Shown piece by piece: positions 6,780 to 9,617 of a DNA stretch of 9,617 bases (within the stretch, counting starts at the first letter, position 1; each line of letters starts with the position of its first letter). Source of the DNA: Polynucleobacter sp. (lineage in GTDB: Bacteria; Pseudomonadota; Gammaproteobacteria; Burkholderiales; Burkholderiaceae); contig JALRCP010000109.1 of NCBI GenBank assembly GCA_023257325.1, positions 1-9,617 on the forward strand. Direction: 5' to 3'. The position numbers and the translations under genes were made by a program. The notes below the pieces were generated by a model that did not search any database, had not been told where the DNA came from, and saw nothing but the letters and a program-made list of their open reading frames with translations.

Positions 6780-6791
6780 AAAGAAATAACC

Positions 6792-6941
6792 ATGAAGAAA
6801 ACAGACCTATACAAGAACGCAGGATTGGCTGTGGCCAACCAAATGAAGAACGCTGCCCCAAAACCAAAGGGGGCTAACAAAAAGAATACCGCTAAGAAAT
6901 TGAACCCTCTTTTGGCTTCTTTGCTCAAAAAGCCAGAGTAA
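6792..6941 (+). CDS. 49-residue lysine-rich protein of unknown function
   Basis: A short gene, ATG at 6792 to TAA at 6939-6941, begins MKKTDLYKNAGLAVANQMKN, has a Pro/Lys/Asn-rich middle, and ends NPLLASLLKKPE. Twelve of 49 residues are lysine, there is no arginine and there are only two acidic residues, so it is strongly basic. It has no membrane span. The start resembles small Burkholderiales proteins I recall that begin MKKTDL, but I cannot confirm a family. The ribosome binding site is weak (an AAAGAAA stretch before the ATG). Support for a real gene comes from the 190-base divergent space shared with acnB, the non-random composition, and the lack of any other gene in the 360 bases between acnB and the thioesterase. 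Nucleic-acid binding is a guess from charge only. Confidence 0.55.
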   Translation: MKKTDLYKNAGLAVANQMKNAAPKPKGANKKNTAKKLNPLLASLLKKPE

Positions 6942-6961
6942 GCACTAATCCATTCAATGAT

Positions 6962-7384
6962 CTAGAGATCAAACTTTGCTTTAATCTCCAGCGGCCATGG
7001 CGCTGCTTTTTGTTGAATGAAATCAACCCAAACCATGGTGGCACCGCCATTGGCATAAACCGTATCAGGGTCAGTCGTGAGTGAGATCACATTGAAAGTA
7101 TCTACGCCCACTCTGCTGGGATTGGCAATGTATGTTTTGACCAGCAAATCAGCAGGGTAAGCAATTTGTTTTAAGAAATTACAAAAAGCATTCACGACGA
7201 CCACACCGGCATCACCCTTAGTGACTTTTAATCCAAAGCTATCAAGCCAATTGACGCGAGCTTGTTCAATGTAACGAAAATAAACCGCATTATTCACATG
7301 ACCCAAAGCATCCATGTCCCCCCAACGCACAGGAATGATGGATTCATGAACGAGTTTTTTCTCTTCTGGAATTTCAATGCGCAT
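6962..7384 (-). CDS. Acyl-CoA thioesterase, hotdog fold (YbgC/4HBT family)
   Basis: A complete 140-residue protein. Its N-terminal motif RWGDMDALGHVNNAVYFRYIEQAR (residues 20-43) is the signature of the 4-hydroxybenzoyl-CoA thioesterase/YbgC group. The second Asp (Asp25) occupies the position of the catalytic Asp17 of the Pseudomonas enzyme, and GHVNN follows as in acyl-CoA thioesterases. These enzymes hydrolyse acyl-CoA esters in the cytoplasm as dimers or tetramers; the acyl group here is unknown. ATG at 7384-7382 has AAAGG upstream at slightly long spacing. It begins 23 bases after the stop of the RND permease gene and is probably cotranscribed with it. No clear terminator follows, and the convergent 49-codon gene ends 20 bases away. 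Confidence 0.88.
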   Translation of the reverse strand: MRIEIPEEKKLVHESIIPVRWGDMDALGHVNNAVYFRYIEQARVNWLDSFGLKVTKGDAGVVVVNAFCNFLKQIAYPADLLVKTYIANPSRVGVDTFNVISLTTDPDTVYANGGATMVWVDFIQQKAAPWPLEIKAKFDL

Positions 7385-7407
7385 GGTGGCGACCTTTTGC
7401 TCTAAAG

Positions 7408-9617
7408 TTAGACCGTATTCTTGTCAATTTTGAACCATGCAGCGTACATAGCGGGCAATGCCAACAGTGTGAGCGCAGTGGCCACCAATAAACCACCCAT
7501 GATGGCAATGGCCATTGGCCCCCAGAAAACGCTGCGTGACAATGGAATCATGGCCAAAATGGCGGCGGCTGCAGTCAGAATAATCGGACGATAGCGTGTC
7601 ACGCAAGCATGAATAATCGCCTCTCTGGCAGGCATGCCACCAGCACGTCCTTGCTCAATCTGATCAATCAAGATCACTGAGTTACGCATGATCATGCCAA
7701 GTAAAGCAATGAATCCCAATAAAGCCACAAAACCAAAAGGTTTATTAAATAGCAACAAAGTCAGAGCCACTCCAGAGATGCCCAATGGAGCGGTTAGCAC
7801 CACCAAGAATGCTCTTGAACTGCTGCGCAACTGAATCACCAACAATGTAAAAGTGATGAAGAGCATCACAGGAATGCCGGCATTGATCGAATCTTGACCT
7901 CGCGAACTCTCTTCAACCGAACCTCCAATTGCCACCTGATATCCTGGTGGCAATTGCGCCATCAATGATTGAAATTCTTTAAAAAGTTCTGCTGTGGCTG
8001 TTGGCCCTTGAATGCCTGGCATCACATCGGCTTGAAGGGTAATGGCGTACTCGCGATTCTCACGCCAAATAGTTGCAGGCTCCCAAACCACATTGACCTT
8101 GGCAATCCTTCCCAGCGGAATTGATTGACCGGACACTGTGGTCAACAGGGTTTCAGTTAAATCGCTTACTTGGTCACGTTCTGACCTGGGTAAACGCAAC
8201 ACAATCGGCGCCAATAAATCACCTTCGCGATACTGGCCCACGGTCACGCCTCCAAAATGACTGGAGAGTGTTTGCGCGATCACCTGAGGTGGCACACCCA
8301 GTTCGCGCGCCTTGGCTGCATCGACTTCAATTTTGGCCACGGGTTGATGCTCATTCCAATTGTCTTTCACACCATAAATCAAATTAGATTGCCTCATCAC
8401 TTCTAAAAAGCGATTGGCTTCTACTCTCAAGCGAATCGGATCATCCCCTGTCACGCGAAACTCAACCGGATAAGTTACCGGTGGACCATTGGGCAGCAAC
8501 TTGACTCTCAGACGAGCCTCAGGGGCTGCGTCCTCGAGCAATCTTGGTAACTCTTGATTCAAGCGATCACGATCAGACGGTTTAGCAATGATGACGGCTT
8601 GTGCTGCATTCGATCTTGGAAAAATAATATCGAGTGGCAAAAAGAAGCGCGGGGCACCATTGCCAATCCACATCGTGACCGACTCTATGCCTTTTTGCTC
8701 AAGAATCTTTGCTTCAATTTTTTTAGCAGCCCTCTCCGTGGCCTCAAAACTAGCACCTTCCGTTAAAAAGATGTCCACCAAAATTTCTGGGCGAGATGAA
8801 TCTGGGAAAAATTGTTGTTGCACCTGACTCATGCCCACAATACCCAACACAAATGAAGCGATGGTCGCCATGATGGCTTTTTTACGATGGTCAATACACC
8901 ACGCCACCACTGTTTTAAAGCGTTGATAAAACGGGGTGTCAAAATGCTCTTGTTCAGCCCCCTCTGGTGTAGCATGCGCCGGTTTTTTTAATAACAAATA
9001 TCCCAAATACGGCACAAATAAAACAGAGACAAACCAAGAGATGATGAGAGCTGCTGCGGTTACGGCAAAAATTGCAAAGGTGTACTCCCCCACGGCTGAC
9101 TTTGCAATACCAATCGGTAAGAAACCCACGGCCGTGATCAAGGTACCCGTCAACATCGGCATGGCAGTGAGTTCATAAGCGGCTGTCACCGCCTTCATAC
9201 GATCGTAGCCCTCTTCCAGTTTACGAACCATCATCTCAACCACGATGATGGCGTCATCGACCAAAAGACCCAAAGCAATGATCAGTGAACCCAAAGAAAT
9301 TTTGTGCAGACCCACACCCGCCAAATGCATGATCAAGAATGTCACGGCCATCACCAAAGGAATACTGATGGCCACCACCAATCCTGGGCGTGGATCAATG
9401 CGCCATGGATGACGATGCAAGCCCAAAGCCAAGAGACTGACCGCCAACACAATGATGAGAGCCTCTAAGAGAGTCATCAAAAACTCTCGCACGGACCCGG
9501 CCACCACTTTGGGTTGATTTTGAATCAATGAGAGCGTAACCCCCGCAGGTAAATCTTTTTCAATGGCCAAACTTGCCTTTGTGAGTGCTTTACCTAATTC
9601 AACAATATCACCACCAC
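7408..9617 (-). CDS. RND-family efflux transporter permease (N-terminal part outside window)
   Basis: The frame is open to the right edge, so 735 residues of a protein normally about 1,020-1,040 long are visible; about 290 residues, with TM1 and part of the first periplasmic domain, are missing. The visible part starts GGDIVELGKALTKAS. It has TM2-TM6 with the proton-relay pair Asp-Asp in GLLVDDAIIVVEMMV (visible residues 120-121, equivalent to AcrB Asp407/408), then the second large periplasmic domain, and TM8-TM12 at the C-terminus. The TM10 motif is GMIMRNSVILIDQ, with Arg where AcrB has Lys940. The Asp pair points to the hydrophobe/drug (HAE) branch rather than the CzcA metal branch. It exports compounds across the envelope using the proton gradient, usually with an adaptor and an outer-membrane channel, probably encoded beyond the window. 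The substrate is unknown. Confidence 0.93.
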   Translation of the reverse strand, partial: GGDIVELGKALTKASLAIEKDLPAGVTLSLIQNQPKVVAGSVREFLMTLLEALIIVLAVSLLALGLHRHPWRIDPRPGLVVAISIPLVMAVTFLIMHLAGVGLHKISLGSLIIALGLLVDDAIIVVEMMVRKLEEGYDRMKAVTAAYELTAMPMLTGTLITAVGFLPIGIAKSAVGEYTFAIFAVTAAALIISWFVSVLFVPYLGYLLLKKPAHATPEGAEQEHFDTPFYQRFKTVVAWCIDHRKKAIMATIASFVLGIVGMSQVQQQFFPDSSRPEILVDIFLTEGASFEATERAAKKIEAKILEQKGIESVTMWIGNGAPRFFLPLDIIFPRSNAAQAVIIAKPSDRDRLNQELPRLLEDAAPEARLRVKLLPNGPPVTYPVEFRVTGDDPIRLRVEANRFLEVMRQSNLIYGVKDNWNEHQPVAKIEVDAAKARELGVPPQVIAQTLSSHFGGVTVGQYREGDLLAPIVLRLPRSERDQVSDLTETLLTTVSGQSIPLGRIAKVNVVWEPATIWRENREYAITLQADVMPGIQGPTATAELFKEFQSLMAQLPPGYQVAIGGSVEESSRGQDSINAGIPVMLFITFTLLVIQLRSSSRAFLVVLTAPLGISGVALTLLLFNKPFGFVALLGFIALLGMIMRNSVILIDQIEQGRAGGMPAREAIIHACVTRYRPIILTAAAAILAMIPLSRSVFWGPMAIAIMGGLLVATALTLLALPAMYAAWFKIDKNTV

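Noticed and set aside
6958..6971. TGATCT-AG-AGATCA palindrome at the end of the thioesterase gene
   Set aside because: It is only six bases per arm with a two-base centre and no T-tract, and it overlaps the stop codon. There is no sign that it is a terminator or attachment site.
8121..9178. Plus-strand frames of 70-88 codons opposite the RND permease gene
   Set aside because: They are antisense to a conserved coding sequence and have no independent support.

Overview
The window reads as an ordinary chromosomal segment of a betaproteobacterium, most likely of the Burkholderiales. It has moderate to low G+C by eye, so a freshwater Polynucleobacter-like organism is a reasonable guess. The reasons are a proteobacterial-type AcnB, an RsuA-type pseudouridine synthase, a tiny DUF3149-like membrane protein, and the general style of the proteins. 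This assignment is inference from protein style; no rRNA or other marker is present. I see no mobile element, CRISPR array, tRNA or rRNA.

Layout, left to right. (1) 1-632, plus strand: the 3' part of a 16S rRNA pseudouridine synthase gene (rsuA), cut by the window edge. (2) 633-844: an intergenic stretch with a well-formed FNR/Anr-type box placed exactly 41.5 bases upstream of a predicted start point, then a 42-codon membrane-protein gene with a strong ribosome binding site. (3) 872-1477, minus: an isochorismatase-like cysteine hydrolase, convergent with the small gene. (4) 1546-1938, plus: a four-helix membrane protein that probably starts at a TTG codon set by a strong AAGGAG. (5) 1943-3902, minus: a tight three-gene unit (nitronate monooxygenase, an 89-residue unknown, and a 212-residue exported unknown) joined by two ATGA stop/start overlaps. 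(6) 3968-3997: a perfect 30-base palindrome that serves as terminator. (7) 4016-6601, minus: aconitate hydratase B, complete, with the three cluster cysteines. (8) 6602-6791: a 190-base divergent intergenic region with a palindrome over the likely acnB -10 element, then a 49-codon lysine-rich small gene on plus (6792-6941). (9) 6962-9617, minus: an RND efflux pump permease (N-terminus beyond the window) followed after 23 bases by a hotdog-fold thioesterase.

The genes do not form one pathway. They are housekeeping (RNA modification, TCA cycle) and accessory metabolic or envelope genes. The parts most worth a second look are regulatory sites and small genes: the FNR-like class II promoter before the 42-residue protein, the palindrome at the acnB promoter, the two short genes, and the two unknown proteins translationally coupled to the nitronate monooxygenase. 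I found no convincing undescribed multi-gene system.
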